From Entamoeba histolytica HM-1:IMSS (taxonomy: Eukaryota > Evosea > Mastigamoebida > Endamoebidae): DNA of 14,598 bases. Location: assembly GCF_000208925.1 (NCBI RefSeq), contig NW_001915129.1:6086-20683 (forward strand). The letters run 5' to 3'. Every line of letters starts with the position of its first letter. The first letter of the stretch is position 1. The notes under the pieces are model-generated. The model saw only the letters and a list, made by a program, of their open reading frames with translations, was not told where the DNA came from and ran no database searches. Shown piece by piece: positions 1 through 9,817 of this stretch. Both the position numbers and the translations under genes were made by a program.

Positions 1-888
1 TTCTTTATTATGTTTATTTCTTGGTATTATATTTGAAAATTTATTTCTAATGTATATTTCTATTCTTTATTTCATTCTTATTATATTATTCTCTTTATTT
101 ATTTTTATTTGGATGCATTATTTCTTTGATTATTTTCGTTCCCATTTTATTTCATTAATATTATTCTTACATTATTACGTTCTTCTTTATTTTATTATTC
201 TGTTGTTTTATATTATATTGTTTATTGTTTATTTTTCATGTTATTATTTATTGTATTTCATTATGTTGTTATTTTCTATCATAATACAGTTAATATGTTA
301 AATAAATATGTTAAAATTGTTATTATAATGAAATAAAACAAAAATAATAATACAATTAATAAGATGAATAAATAATAAACCATAATCTAAATGTGTTTAT
401 AACAATTTCTGTACAACACCTTTTAAAATACTAAATGATATGAAATGTTTCTTTATTTGGAATATGTTTTAAATATTATGTGATGTCGTTGTAATTCATC
501 CTTTTTTGTAAAATTTGATATAATATTCAAATCAAAAAATTTTACAATTCTTACTGCTCTAAACAAATTTTATGGTATGTTAGATTGGAGAAATGCTTAA
601 TCACTCAACACAAATAAATAAAATTGATGAAATAAATAATATCAATGAGATATTATTTACATTGGTATAGAAATTAAAATAAAATATTAAAAACACTTCT
701 TCAACAATACAAAGAAAAAAAGAGCATTTACAGACATAAGACTTACATCAAGGATTAACTCATTTGAAAAGTAATAATAACGTCATGAATTAATAAAAGG
801 AGTTTTATGCCTTAGAGAGAGTAAGAATAAAAAGAAAGTAATATGTGTTTTTTAAAAAACCAAATTAAAATGAAAAATAAAATACAAA
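1..888. other. Gene-free AT-rich intergenic region
   Basis: No convincing gene is visible on either strand. The 83-codon open frame at 50-301 (+) is almost all F, I, L, Y and S, which is what T-rich DNA gives by chance, and it has no recognisable domain. The first 300 bases are T-rich on the plus strand, and 300-400 and 600-880 are A-rich. An 11-nt inverted repeat lies at 506-547. The last part, just below 889, should hold the 3' UTR and poly(A) site of the Not4-like gene, because that gene ends here on the minus strand. Confidence 0.6.
506..547. repeat. 11-nt perfect inverted repeat
   Basis: TTGTAAAATTT at 506-516 pairs exactly with AAATTTTACAA at 537-547, with a 20-nt spacer. It lies about 340 nt beyond the stop of the Not4-like gene. 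It has no GC-rich stem and no known role. Confidence 0.35.
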
Positions 889-3000
889 TCAATGATCAAC
901 CATAAAATATGAATCTGGATATTGACATACTATTGGTTGAACTTCTATTTTTCGTTCATTTAATACTTGGAGTTGAATATTAGCTTTTTCTACAAGCATT
1001 AAATATAGTTTGTGTAAGTCTTTTACATTATTTTCTAGTTGTTCTAATGGATCAATAATTACTCTTCTTTTATTATTAGGAATAGGACGAGAGGGTGGTT
1101 TAGATGATGGTTCTAAAACATCTGATTTTTTAGGTTCATTAATAGAAGGTGAAACATTTTGTTTTTTACTTCCACCTTTCTTCTTTGAACCTTTCTTTTT
1201 TCCTTTTGAATTATTTTTCTTTTTACTTGATGAATGACTTCTTTCTGATTCATTTCTTTTATTCGTTTCATCATTTTCTTTTGTTTTAGTTTTTTCACTA
1301 CTTTCATTGTCACTCTCCTCTCCTTCTTTCATTTGTTCTTCTTCAAGTTTTCTTAATTCCTCTTCTTCTTTCTTTTGTCGTTCAAGTTCCATTTCTCTTC
1401 TTCGTTCTTCCATTTCTTTCATTTTCTTCTTTTCAATTTCTCTTTTAGATAAAACCTTTTTATTTTCCTTCTTTTCTTCTTCGGTATTACCACTTATTTC
1501 TTTTCCCTTTTTATTTTCTTCTTTAACTTCTTTTTCTTTAGTCTCTTTGTTTTCTGGTTCTTCATCACTTTCTTCTACTTCATTATCTTCTTCTACTATA
1601 AAAATTTCATTTGCTTTTGGTTTCTTATTTTGTTTGATTTTTTTCCATGAAACTCCTTTTCCAACAGTTACCCATTCATCAGCATCTTCTTGAATTGGCG
1701 GTGTTTCTATTTCTTCTTCTGCTTCCTTTTCTTCAAGTTGCTCTTTTTCTTCTTGTGCTTCTAGTTCATCAGAAGTAATAATTTTATCAATTAATAATTT
1801 AATATACTGAAAGTTAGTAAGATCAAATGAACTTCTATTGTCTCTTATTAATTCATTTCTCTTAGAATATGATATTAATGACTCAACATCTCCTTTATAT
1901 GCATTTAATATTTCAAATGTATGTAAATAGTCTTTACAAATAAATGGTTTATCAGCCTCTCCATAAAATGGACTTCCACTTTCACTATATTCATCTTTAA
2001 TAATAACTTGTTCACTATCAGAAGTATCATCTAATGTAGTAGTTGTTTCTTCTTTACATGTATCTTCTTTTGTTTGATTACCACTTTCTTCTGTACTTTC
2101 TTCTATTTCCTCATTACTTTCATTCATATCATTTTTGATTTCTTCATGATGAGTATTAACTTTTTTAGTTATTTTATTACAATCTGTCCATTCTTTTGGT
2201 ATTTGAACTTCAGGATCAATTGTAGTGCGTGTGTTATATAAGAAAAATATATAATTTGGTGATTTAATTACTGTAGAATCACTTTGGTCATATCTAAAAG
2301 CACGTAATGGAGATAATGAAGAATGGACAGGTAAATGAGGATTTGAATCACGAACAAATATTCTTTTAAATCTATTAACCATTTTGATTAATACAGGATT
2401 GTCTGTTTGAAAAGTGTCTAAATCTATTTCTATTGGTTCAATAGTAAATATTGGTGGAAGATAATTATTACCTTCAGAGTCGATAGAAATATGTTGTGAA
2501 ATATTATCATCAATTCTATTTTTTCCTGCACTTAATTCTTCTTTAGTAATATAATCTTTTTCTGACACTAATTGATGTAAATATGTACAATCAGGATTAA
2601 TACATTGTTTTCCTCTTAAGAAATGTGAACAATATTTTGTTGTTCCTAATGAAGAATTTAAAACTTTACCAGCTAACCATCCTCCATTAGTTGATCTTAT
2701 ACATTGTATAGAACTTTCAGCAGTTTTAAAAGTAATATAAGCTGAAAATGATGGTCCAGTAGTTGATTGAAGATTATGTAATGTTTTAATATTTGGAATA
2801 ATTTTAATAATTTCTCCGTATTGTCCAAAGAATTCAAATCGACTTAATCGTTCTGAAATTTCTTGAAGTGTTAATCCTTCAACAATATTATAAGCAATAT
2901 TTGTTACATAAACAAGATTTCTTTGAATAATTGTTTTATTTTGTAATAATTTAAATCTATCTATTTCATTATGTTTATGTTGTTTTCTTCTTTGTGACAT
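889..3000 (-). CDS. RING-less Not4/CNOT4-like RNA-binding protein (RRM + CCCH zinc finger)
   Basis: This is a single-exon gene of 703 residues. Residues 25-145 match the middle part of Not4/CNOT4, the ubiquitin ligase subunit of the CCR4-NOT complex. There is an RRM at about 28-119, opening with QRNLVYVTNI and ending in NSSLGTTKYC, followed by a CCCH finger C124-x8-C133-x4-C138-x3-H142. The tail ITKEELSAGK also follows the finger in Not4. In the family a C4C4 RING precedes this unit. Here the protein starts in the basic linker (MSQRRKQHKH) and no RING is present. An in-frame TAG lies directly before the ATG, and only 112 nt separate it from the next gene. Residues of about 280 onward are low-complexity: acidic stretches, then a K/E/R-rich probable coiled coil, a Ser/Lys-rich basic stretch and a short ordered-looking C-terminus. 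Family knowledge suggests an mRNA-regulation role in the cytoplasm or nucleus. Ligase activity is not expected without the RING. Confidence 0.85.
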   Translation of the reverse strand: MSQRRKQHKHNEIDRFKLLQNKTIIQRNLVYVTNIAYNIVEGLTLQEISERLSRFEFFGQYGEIIKIIPNIKTLHNLQSTTGPSFSAYITFKTAESSIQCIRSTNGGWLAGKVLNSSLGTTKYCSHFLRGKQCINPDCTYLHQLVSEKDYITKEELSAGKNRIDDNISQHISIDSEGNNYLPPIFTIEPIEIDLDTFQTDNPVLIKMVNRFKRIFVRDSNPHLPVHSSLSPLRAFRYDQSDSTVIKSPNYIFFLYNTRTTIDPEVQIPKEWTDCNKITKKVNTHHEEIKNDMNESNEEIEESTEESGNQTKEDTCKEETTTTLDDTSDSEQVIIKDEYSESGSPFYGEADKPFICKDYLHTFEILNAYKGDVESLISYSKRNELIRDNRSSFDLTNFQYIKLLIDKIITSDELEAQEEKEQLEEKEAEEEIETPPIQEDADEWVTVGKGVSWKKIKQNKKPKANEIFIVEEDNEVEESDEEPENKETKEKEVKEENKKGKEISGNTEEEKKENKKVLSKREIEKKKMKEMEERRREMELERQKKEEEELRKLEEEQMKEGEESDNESSEKTKTKENDETNKRNESERSHSSSKKKNNSKGKKKGSKKKGGSKKQNVSPSINEPKKSDVLEPSSKPPSRPIPNNKRRVIIDPLEQLENNVKDLHKLYLMLVEKANIQLQVLNERKIEVQPIVCQYPDSYFMVDH

Positions 3001-3112
3001 CTATTTGAACCAAAAACTGTATTACCATTTTATAGTTTTTTTTACTTCTTCTTTTTATATTTCTCTTTTTTTTTTATTTCTTTTTAATGACAAAAAAAAA
3101 TTATCTAACAAT

Positions 3113-4246
3113 TCAATTCTTCTTTGGTGCAAAACGAGTTGGCTCATGTTGGAATAATTTTAAATGAAGTCCATCTAACATTGAAAGAAGGGTTGCTATC
3201 CAATCAGTCCACATCACAACTCCACCTACAACAGCTCCTATTATTACAGAAGTAGTGAATGAACAGAAACAAATAAGGACAATTGGTGTGAGTAATGCAA
3301 TAAGGAATTTCATATTATATAATTTAGGAATGTCCCTACCAAATAAACGAGATTGAATAATCATATTGACATAAATCAATGAACAGAAATAAATCCATAA
3401 ATTGTTAAAGATATAATTAGTTGTTGTAAATTCATTACAGAAGGAATAATAGAAGAGTATTCCAACAAAAACACATACCATAGAATTAATTAACATCTCT
3501 ATTGATTCTTTTATATATTCTGGTTTATCTGGGAAATCATTTTTAATTCCTTTAATCATTACAAGAGTATGAATCACTAATAATCCTCCAATAATAGGAA
3601 GAAGTAATTGAAACACTGGTATACCAAATAACTTAAAATCATAAAATGGAATAAAAGCACTTAAAAAGACTAATCCAATAAATCCCATAATTCCTTCACA
3701 TGAAGCATTAATAATACCAAGATTAATTGCATGTGTATAAATTGCTTGTATTTGTACACAATATGATGTGTATACCATAAATAGTACAATCAACATGTCT
3801 TTAATAACACTATTACATAAAAACATATGATCTAAAAAGCCTACAAAACAAAAATATGTTACATTATCTAATGAATGATCTAACCAATCTCCTATTGGTG
3901 AACAAATACCAGAAGAACGTGCACGAATACCATCACATGAATCAGCAATCCAAAACCATAAAATTGAAAATGAATTAAAAATACACATCCATGCTGGAAG
4001 TGGTTGTGAATAATCTGGATATAATATTGTCATTAATGTAAATGCAAGAATTGGCATTACATTCCCACTTAATGTAATCATATTTGGAACTACCCATTTT
4101 GGAATAATATTATTAATTGGAATAAAGAGATAAGGAATATTAATTTTATTATTAATAATTGACTCATCTCTTGTTTGTATTTTATAATGTTCAAGATGGT
4201 CAGCTTCTTCAGGAGTTAATTTAAAATGGAATATTGTGGTGTCCAT
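3113..4246 (-). CDS. CDP-alcohol phosphotransferase (ethanolamine/choline phosphotransferase type)
   Basis: This single-exon protein of 377 residues has many hydrophobic segments. It carries the full catalytic signature of the CDP-alcohol phosphatidyltransferase family: D102-x2-D105-G-x2-A-R-x8-G119-x3-D123-x3-D127, within DSCDGIRAR and GDWLDHSLD. The aspartates bind two metal ions and the CDP-alcohol. Length and layout (a soluble N-terminus, a re-entrant first helix around VVPNMITLSG, then about 8-10 membrane helices) fit EPT1/CPT1. Those enzymes transfer phosphoethanolamine or phosphocholine from the CDP form to diacylglycerol in the ER, the last step of the Kennedy pathway. The substrate, ethanolamine versus choline, cannot be decided by eye. 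The residues between DG and AR are IR rather than the more usual KQ. The gene lies between the Not4-like and PAQR genes on the same strand, with 112 nt and 275 nt gaps. Confidence 0.88.
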   Translation of the reverse strand: MDTTIFHFKLTPEEADHLEHYKIQTRDESIINNKINIPYLFIPINNIIPKWVVPNMITLSGNVMPILAFTLMTILYPDYSQPLPAWMCIFNSFSILWFWIADSCDGIRARSSGICSPIGDWLDHSLDNVTYFCFVGFLDHMFLCNSVIKDMLIVLFMVYTSYCVQIQAIYTHAINLGIINASCEGIMGFIGLVFLSAFIPFYDFKLFGIPVFQLLLPIIGGLLVIHTLVMIKGIKNDFPDKPEYIKESIEMLINSMVCVFVGILFYYSFCNEFTTTNYIFNNLWIYFCSLIYVNMIIQSRLFGRDIPKLYNMKFLIALLTPIVLICFCSFTTSVIIGAVVGGVVMWTDWIATLLSMLDGLHLKLFQHEPTRFAPKKN

Positions 4247-4521
4247 ATCTATCTATTTGATTTCTTCTTTGTTTTTAGGGTTAAACAGGGTATGTTTATC
4301 ATTAAAAATAATCTTTGTTGACTGTTATAATTTCCTAGAAATACTTTCTAATTCTTCTTCCCTTAGTTGGAGCCATCTCACTCCTTTAAATCTTATTTTT
4401 ATTCATAACGTATGGACTTTCTTCTCTTTTTTGTTTTGGTTTTAAAAATGCTAAAAAAAACAAAAAAAAAAGTTAAATTAATTTTTCATATATTTAAAAG
4501 TATTTATTTACTGAATAATTG

Positions 4522-5413
4522 TTATTCTTCTCTTTGGATTGAAGGATGGCTAACACTATCATTATTTTTTATTGAAAGTGAGATATATTCAATAAATAAT
4601 TCTTTCATAACACTCCATGGCTGTTTTAATCCTTTAATCTCTTCGTCATCAATTGCAATCAATACCCCAAGAGAGTGTTGGAAGTTTGCAAACCAAACAA
4701 TGAGATGCCAAATTCCATGATTAAAGAACTATAAATGAGAGACACACTTGAAGAAATAATAAAAAAATTTGAATAATTCAACAAACTAACTGATCCCAAG
4801 CAACAAAGATAGTGCCAATAGCATATGAAATTCCTCCTGTAAGTAAATAAAAAACTAATGAAAGAGGACAGAAATAAAATACTAATGGACCATAAAGAAC
4901 ACACGACCATCCCATAGCCAAATACATAATGACATCTGTTCTTGTTGTTGGTGGAGCAAAGATAGTAAATATAAATCCAATTAAAGCCAATGCCACAACT
5001 ATGAAAATAGCTAAACAGCCTGTTTTGAAATATCCCTTTGCAAATGTTCTTGTAAAGATAAAACATAAATAGCAACCAGAAATCATGATATAAATAGTGA
5101 TATGGTCTAGTCTTTGAAAGAAATATCTAAGACAAATACTGTTAGGAAGAAGAATATTTAATAAGTGATAAGTTGTAGAATTGAAATATAAAGTAAATGA
5201 AGCAAGACAGAAACACAATATTGCTAAGTTGTTCATTTTATTTAAATTGTGTTTTTTGGCATATCTTCTAAACATCTTAAATATAAAAATAGCATAAAAA
5301 ATCCCAAACAAATGAGTTAGTACATTGACTCCTTCCTCAAGAAGGCATTGGGGTCGTTCATCATGGGGAGTTAATTGGTTTCTAGCGGTTTGGATGTCAC
5401 ACAAGAAGCACAT
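4522..5413 (-). CDS. PAQR / hemolysin-III family seven-helix membrane protein (two exons)
   Basis: Exon 1 is 5413-4787 (209 codons) and exon 2 is 4728-4522 (68 codons plus TAA), giving 277 residues. Exon 1 carries the family opening EEGVNVLTH (residues 26-34), then S79-x3-H83 in STTYH, then RLDH with D103. Read without splicing, the frame stops after WDQLVC and lacks the last helix. Removing the intron joins it in frame to FFNHGIWH, which supplies H213-x3-H217. S, H, D and HxxxH are the zinc-site residues of the PAQR/CREST superfamily, so the spliced form is complete. These proteins are membrane hydrolases or receptors (progestin and adiponectin receptors, hemolysin III homologues). The real activity here is unknown, and cytolytic function should not be assumed from the name. 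An in-frame TGA upstream supports the chosen ATG. Confidence 0.85.
4729..4786 (-). other. Intron of the PAQR gene (58 nt)
   Basis: The donor is GTTTGT, directly after the TTA codon, and the acceptor is TTATAG. The intron sits between codons (phase 0). Retaining it gives an immediate stop (GTT TGT TGA), while removal restores the conserved HxxxH end of the protein. The intron is T-rich, as expected. Confidence 0.85.
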
Positions 5414-5604
5414 AAAGTCTATGAGTTTAGTGATCTGGAGGGTTTGGGATTGTCATTTTTTCATCAATCAGAATTAATCATTCAAACATCGATACTTTTC
5501 ACTTGTCACTTTCCTCTTCTAATCAAGCTTTTAAAAAAGATATTTTAATGAATTAAAAAAAAAAAATAAAATAACTTTTATTTTTTGAACGTAAAAAAAG
5601 TGAT

Positions 5605-8600
5605 TTAATTTTGGAAAGATTTAGCAAGTTCTTCTAAATCTGCTTTCTTCTTTTTGGCAGCTTCTAATTTCTTTTCTAATTCAAAGATTTTCTTTTGTTG
5701 TTCAATTTCTTTGAGAGTATATTGGTCAATACCAAATGTTTCGATATCTTCTTCTTCCTCAACTTCAGTGACAGGAGGAGGTGGTGGTGGTAAATTCATT
5801 TGAACAACAACAGGTGTATCATCAAATTCATCTACCTTTTTAGCACATTCTAAGAGATTCTTTGTGGCATCAGCAAGTTTCTTTGAAGCATCCAAAAGAT
5901 CTTTGTATTTATGACTTCTTCCTTTAGTTCTTGTTCCAGCTCTACAAGACACAACAACTTTTTCCACTTTCTTACCAACTTTATCAGCTACTTTAACTAA
6001 TTCATCAGAATTAACATTATCTTCTTTAATTTTTTGTTGTAATTCAATTGCAGTACTTTTAACATCTTCTACTGCTTTAATTAATTCCTCTGCATATTCT
6101 TTATCTCTATGAACACCACTCGCAGTTTCAGAGTTTTGGAGTTGTTGAATTAATTCTGCTTGTGCTGTAGTAGCAGTAGATAAAACACCAATAGATGAAC
6201 CAACCATAACAAGAACTGCTTCTTGTAAAGTAGCTTCAACAATTTGTTTAGGATCTTCACTTGCTTCAGCAGCTTCTTTTTTAGCTTGGATGTCTTTTTG
6301 CATATCTTTATAAATAGAATCTATTTCACTAGTAACAGTTTGCATTTTTGTTAATGCAGTATTTTCAGCTTCCATTTCTTCAGAAGTAATTTCCACAGTC
6401 ATTGCTTTACCAAGGTCAATATCAACCAAATCATCAATCTTTAAAATATTAGTGATTTGTTTTTCAGCATTAACTAAATCAGCATCAATTCCTTTCATAT
6501 TTATTTGATTACCAATTGATTCTTCATCAACTGCACTAAGCATTCGAGCCATTTCATTACTTAATTTCATTGCTGCATCAAGTAACATTTTTCTTTCATT
6601 CTTTTTCTTTGATGTTCTACTTGCTTTAATAAGTGCTTTTAATACCTTTTTAGATTTTTCTGCAACATCTTCAACTTTTGCTTGAGTTGTATAATCAAAA
6701 GCAGAAATATTATCTAATTGATGTCTTGCTTGAGTAAATTCTTCAAGTGCTTTTAATGCTTCTTCATTAAGCTCTTCTTTAATACCACTTTCTTCAAGTT
6801 CATTTGCTGAATCTACAACAAGAATTTCTCTCTTTAATTCAACAGCAGCCATTCTATAATCCATTCCAGCAGTATGTAATGAAGATAACATATCTTCTCT
6901 TTGGAATGTATTAACATCTTGTTCTAATTTAGCCATCATTAAATCTAATTGCATTTTATCTTCAATTATATCACCTCTTCCTTCTTCTAATTGATCAACA
7001 AGTCCATCAATACTTTTAGAGAATGGGTCATATTCATTAGCAATAGCTAATGACTTTTCCATGAATTTTCTTTCATCTTCATCATCTTCAACTGGTTCAA
7101 GTAATTTTGAAGTAATAAGAGAAGCAGTACGTGCAGCATTAAGTATTTGATCAGCATATTTAGCATTCTTTTCATTCTTTGATTTTGCTTTTAATAATTG
7201 AGACATTTTAAGTGAGGCAATAGCTGCTTTCTTTGAATCAGTATACATAGAATGATGAACAACTTCATTAACATCATCTCCTAAAACTGCTTTAATTGCA
7301 TCAGCTGTTAATCCAGCAGCTTCTCTAATATCATCATTTTTATTAGGACTATAAACTGTTTGATCTGCATTTGTTAATATTATTTTAGCGTTAGAAGTCA
7401 TATCTTTTAAGTTTCCAATAATAAATGCTCTTTTAGCATCATCAACTTCAACACTAGCAGTAGATTCTTTCATATATTTAACAATAGTTGGAATATCCTT
7501 TTTCATTTCTAATGCAGCACGTTGAACATCTTCAACTCTCATATTTTGTAATGTAGATAACCAATCAGCCATTTGCAAACAACCACCAGCTGATTCAAGG
7601 AATTTCTTTCTTTTATTAATTTTGTCATCTTTAATCTCTTCAATGAAATTATCCATTAAATCACAATTTTTACAAATATCATCAATATCTTCTTCTAAAG
7701 GTCCTCCTTGTGGTGTTCCTTTTAATTGTGAAGTTTCTAATAAACTGATACTTGAATTTTTACATTTACTTAAAAGATCATTCATTATTGATTGACATTC
7801 AGGATTTCCCATTGCAAGTCCCATTGATTGTGCTCCAAAAACTAACATTCTTGCATCTGTTTGTGCTTGTGAAATAGCAGCTTCAACAATATCACCAGCT
7901 GCTGCTCTTGCAATTTCACATGCTGCATCAACATCAGCAGATACAGACTGTGATAATTCAAAGATTAAGTCTTGATCAATATCCATAACAAGTCCATTAG
8001 CACAAGCATTTAATGCTTCTGTACACATTTGAATTCTTCTTTCTGCTTCTGTTAAAGCAGCAAGTAATGCTGGATTATTTGGGTCTTTTTCTAATGCACT
8101 ACAAATATCCATATATTCATTTATAGCGTCCATTAAATTATTTGCCATTGCTTCAAAAATTTCTTTATCTTCAACAGAAGATGAACCATTTAATACAGCT
8201 TGACGCACACCATCTACATAAAATCCAAATTGTTTAATTTTTTCATTAGATAATTTTGGACCATTTCTAAATGATTCTGATAATGGTTTAAGAAGTCCAA
8301 GAAGATTATCTGATTGATTTCTAAGTTGATTTCTCCAATTATCATCATTTGATTGTGTTTTTTCTTTTAAATTTACAGCAAAATTAACAGGTAATGCATA
8401 TGTTTTATTAGCTTGATATATATCATTTGATTCTACAGATTGTGAAATTTGAGTTAATGGAGTAGGTTGAGCAACAACTCTTGTTTTTGTGACAGTACTT
8501 TTTACAGCAGCTGTTTTCTTTTGTTTAGTTAATTGAACTTCAGTAGCTTTTTCTAAGTCTTTATCGTCTTCTACTACTTTTTGTGCTTTTAAAGTAATAA

Positions 8601-9817
8601 TTTCAATATATCCTGCGACTAATGAAAAGATATCTTCTCCTTCTGATGTATAAAATTTAATAATTTCTCCATTATTAAATTTTCCAAAATCAAATATTAC
8701 TGCTTCTGAACTAAATTTCCAACTCTTTAAATGTTCATATGGTTCACTCATTATAACTTTATGATCTAATGTTAACATTTTTAATTCAACTGGTGAAAAT
8801 GCCATTAATACTTGATTTAATTTTTTCTTTTTTGGGTCAGTTGATTGTATAATTCCTTTAGGTTCAATTCCTCCATGATAAATATTCATTCCATATGATC
8901 TTAATGTCATACATAATTGAAGGTATTTATACTTAGCATCTACTGGTGTCATTGAATTCATAGTTTTCCATTTAGCAAATATTTCTTTTTCAATTTCTTT
9001 CTTTTGATACATTTCTGGTGCAAAATGTGTAATATTTTGATGAATTGTTGATACTTTTTTTGTTTCATCACATTTCCCAATATCAATCATTGCATTTAAT
9101 GCTCCAAATCTTATAATTTCATCTTTATTACATGGATATAATCCTCCAACAATATTATCATGTGCTTGAATATAACTTAAATGTAATAACATTGGATCTT
9201 CTTTATTTAATTCTCCTTCTTGAATAAAATGTCTTTTTTTCAATGTAATAACATCACTTGGTCCAGCAACTTCATATAACGAACTTTTCATTCTTAAAAA
9301 TTTATTTGATCCTTGAATTTGAATTCCAAATGCTTCAGCATGATGTAATGATAATTTGTCTGCAATTGCAACAACAAGTCCTTTAATTGTTTGACATACA
9401 TCTAACATCATTTTTTTAGTTGATCCATCAGGAAGTAAAACATTTACTACTTGCATTCTCTTTCTAAACCAAACTTCATCATCTGTGACAAGGTCATATG
9501 ATTCAATAGTTCTTTTTGGAATCATCCATTGTCCTTTTTCTCTTGTTTTATCATTTGGAAGGAATAATGCATATTCTTCCATATTTACTATTATTTATTA
9601 TTATCTTTTCTTTTTCTTTTAATAAAATCATCAAACCTTCTGATTGTTGTCTTTCTTTAATTGCTACTAATATATCATAAACTGTAGCTGTAAAATTAAA
9701 TTGCATCTTCTTTGTACTTAACATTTTTCTGTCATTTCCAAATAATACTTGAAGTACTAATGACACTGTATTGATTAGTTTTATTTCTCTTTTTCTTTTT
9801 TCTTTTCATTACAAACT
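5605..9817 (-). CDS. Talin, short form (FERM head, about 915-residue rod, C-terminal coiled coil), three exons
   Basis: Exon 3 is 9587-5605 and exon 2 is 9765-9637. The start codon appears to be split: its A is base 9817 (exon 1) and its TG is 9765-9764. The spliced protein is about 1370 residues. F0 (1-86) begins MSLVLQVLFGN and matches the talin F0 start. F1 is about 87-163 and lacks the long F1 loop. F2 (173-285) contains LLHLSYIQAHDNIV. F3 (300-378) contains VIFDFGKFNNGEIIKF and AGYIEII. The rod is Ala-rich helical bundles. Near 1250-1294 it resembles the last I/LWEQ actin-binding module (KYKDLLDASKKLADATKNLL). A PPPPPP stretch and a charged helix (about 1330-1370) follow, the latter in the place of the dimerisation helix. 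Talins link membrane receptors to actin. This one is about half the animal length and has no villin headpiece. A continuous frame from the ATG at 9582 would lack half of F0. Confidence 0.9.
9588..9636 (-). other. Talin intron 2 (49 nt)
   Basis: The donor is GTTTGA and the acceptor AATAATAG. It is a phase 1 intron: exon 2 ends in G and exon 3 begins TA, making GTA (Val). Splicing joins KERQQSE to VNMEEYALFLPND, restoring an unbroken talin F0 domain across the junction. Unspliced, the upstream frame overlaps the main frame and runs out without homology. Confidence 0.85.
9766..9816 (-). other. Talin intron 1, apparently splitting the start codon (51 nt)
   Basis: The donor is GTTTGT. An ACTAATC branch-like motif lies 10 nt before the CAG acceptor (AATACAG). 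Joining the exon 1 end AGAAAGAAA to TGTCATTAG creates ATG TCA TTA, giving M-S-L-V-L-Q-V, which aligns with the talin N-terminus. Without splicing, the frame upstream of TCA holds only GTG and then a TGA, so no ATG is available for the first F0 strand. In the spliced message a TAG lies in frame three codons before the ATG. Confidence 0.7.

Noticed and set aside
50..301. 83-codon open frame on the plus strand rich in F, I, L and Y
   Set aside because: Its composition is that of translated T-rich DNA. There is no domain, no conserved pattern and no promoter or intron signal; similar frames occur throughout the T-rich parts.
1010..1693. Open frames opposite or out of frame with the Not4-like gene (1010-1237 +, 1113-1313 -, 1307-1693 +)
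   Set aside because: They are shadows of the Lys/Glu-rich coding region: antisense to GAA/AAG repeats gives Ser/Phe/Leu runs. The main frame has clear homology.
4659..5075. 138-codon minus frame overlapping the PAQR gene
   Set aside because: Only its last part (the exon 2 region) has meaning, and that is in a shifted reading frame. The spliced two-exon model explains the homology fully.
5419..5487. Possible 69-nt 5' UTR intron of the PAQR gene (GTTTGA ... CATAG)
   Set aside because: The donor and acceptor fit, but splicing adds no in-frame coding sequence and Entamoeba leaders are normally very short, so nothing in the sequence requires it.
9551..9766. Separate 71-residue gene upstream of talin
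   Set aside because: Its first 43 codons are talin F0 exon 2; the rest is intron read-through. Its apparent GTG start is not a eukaryotic start.
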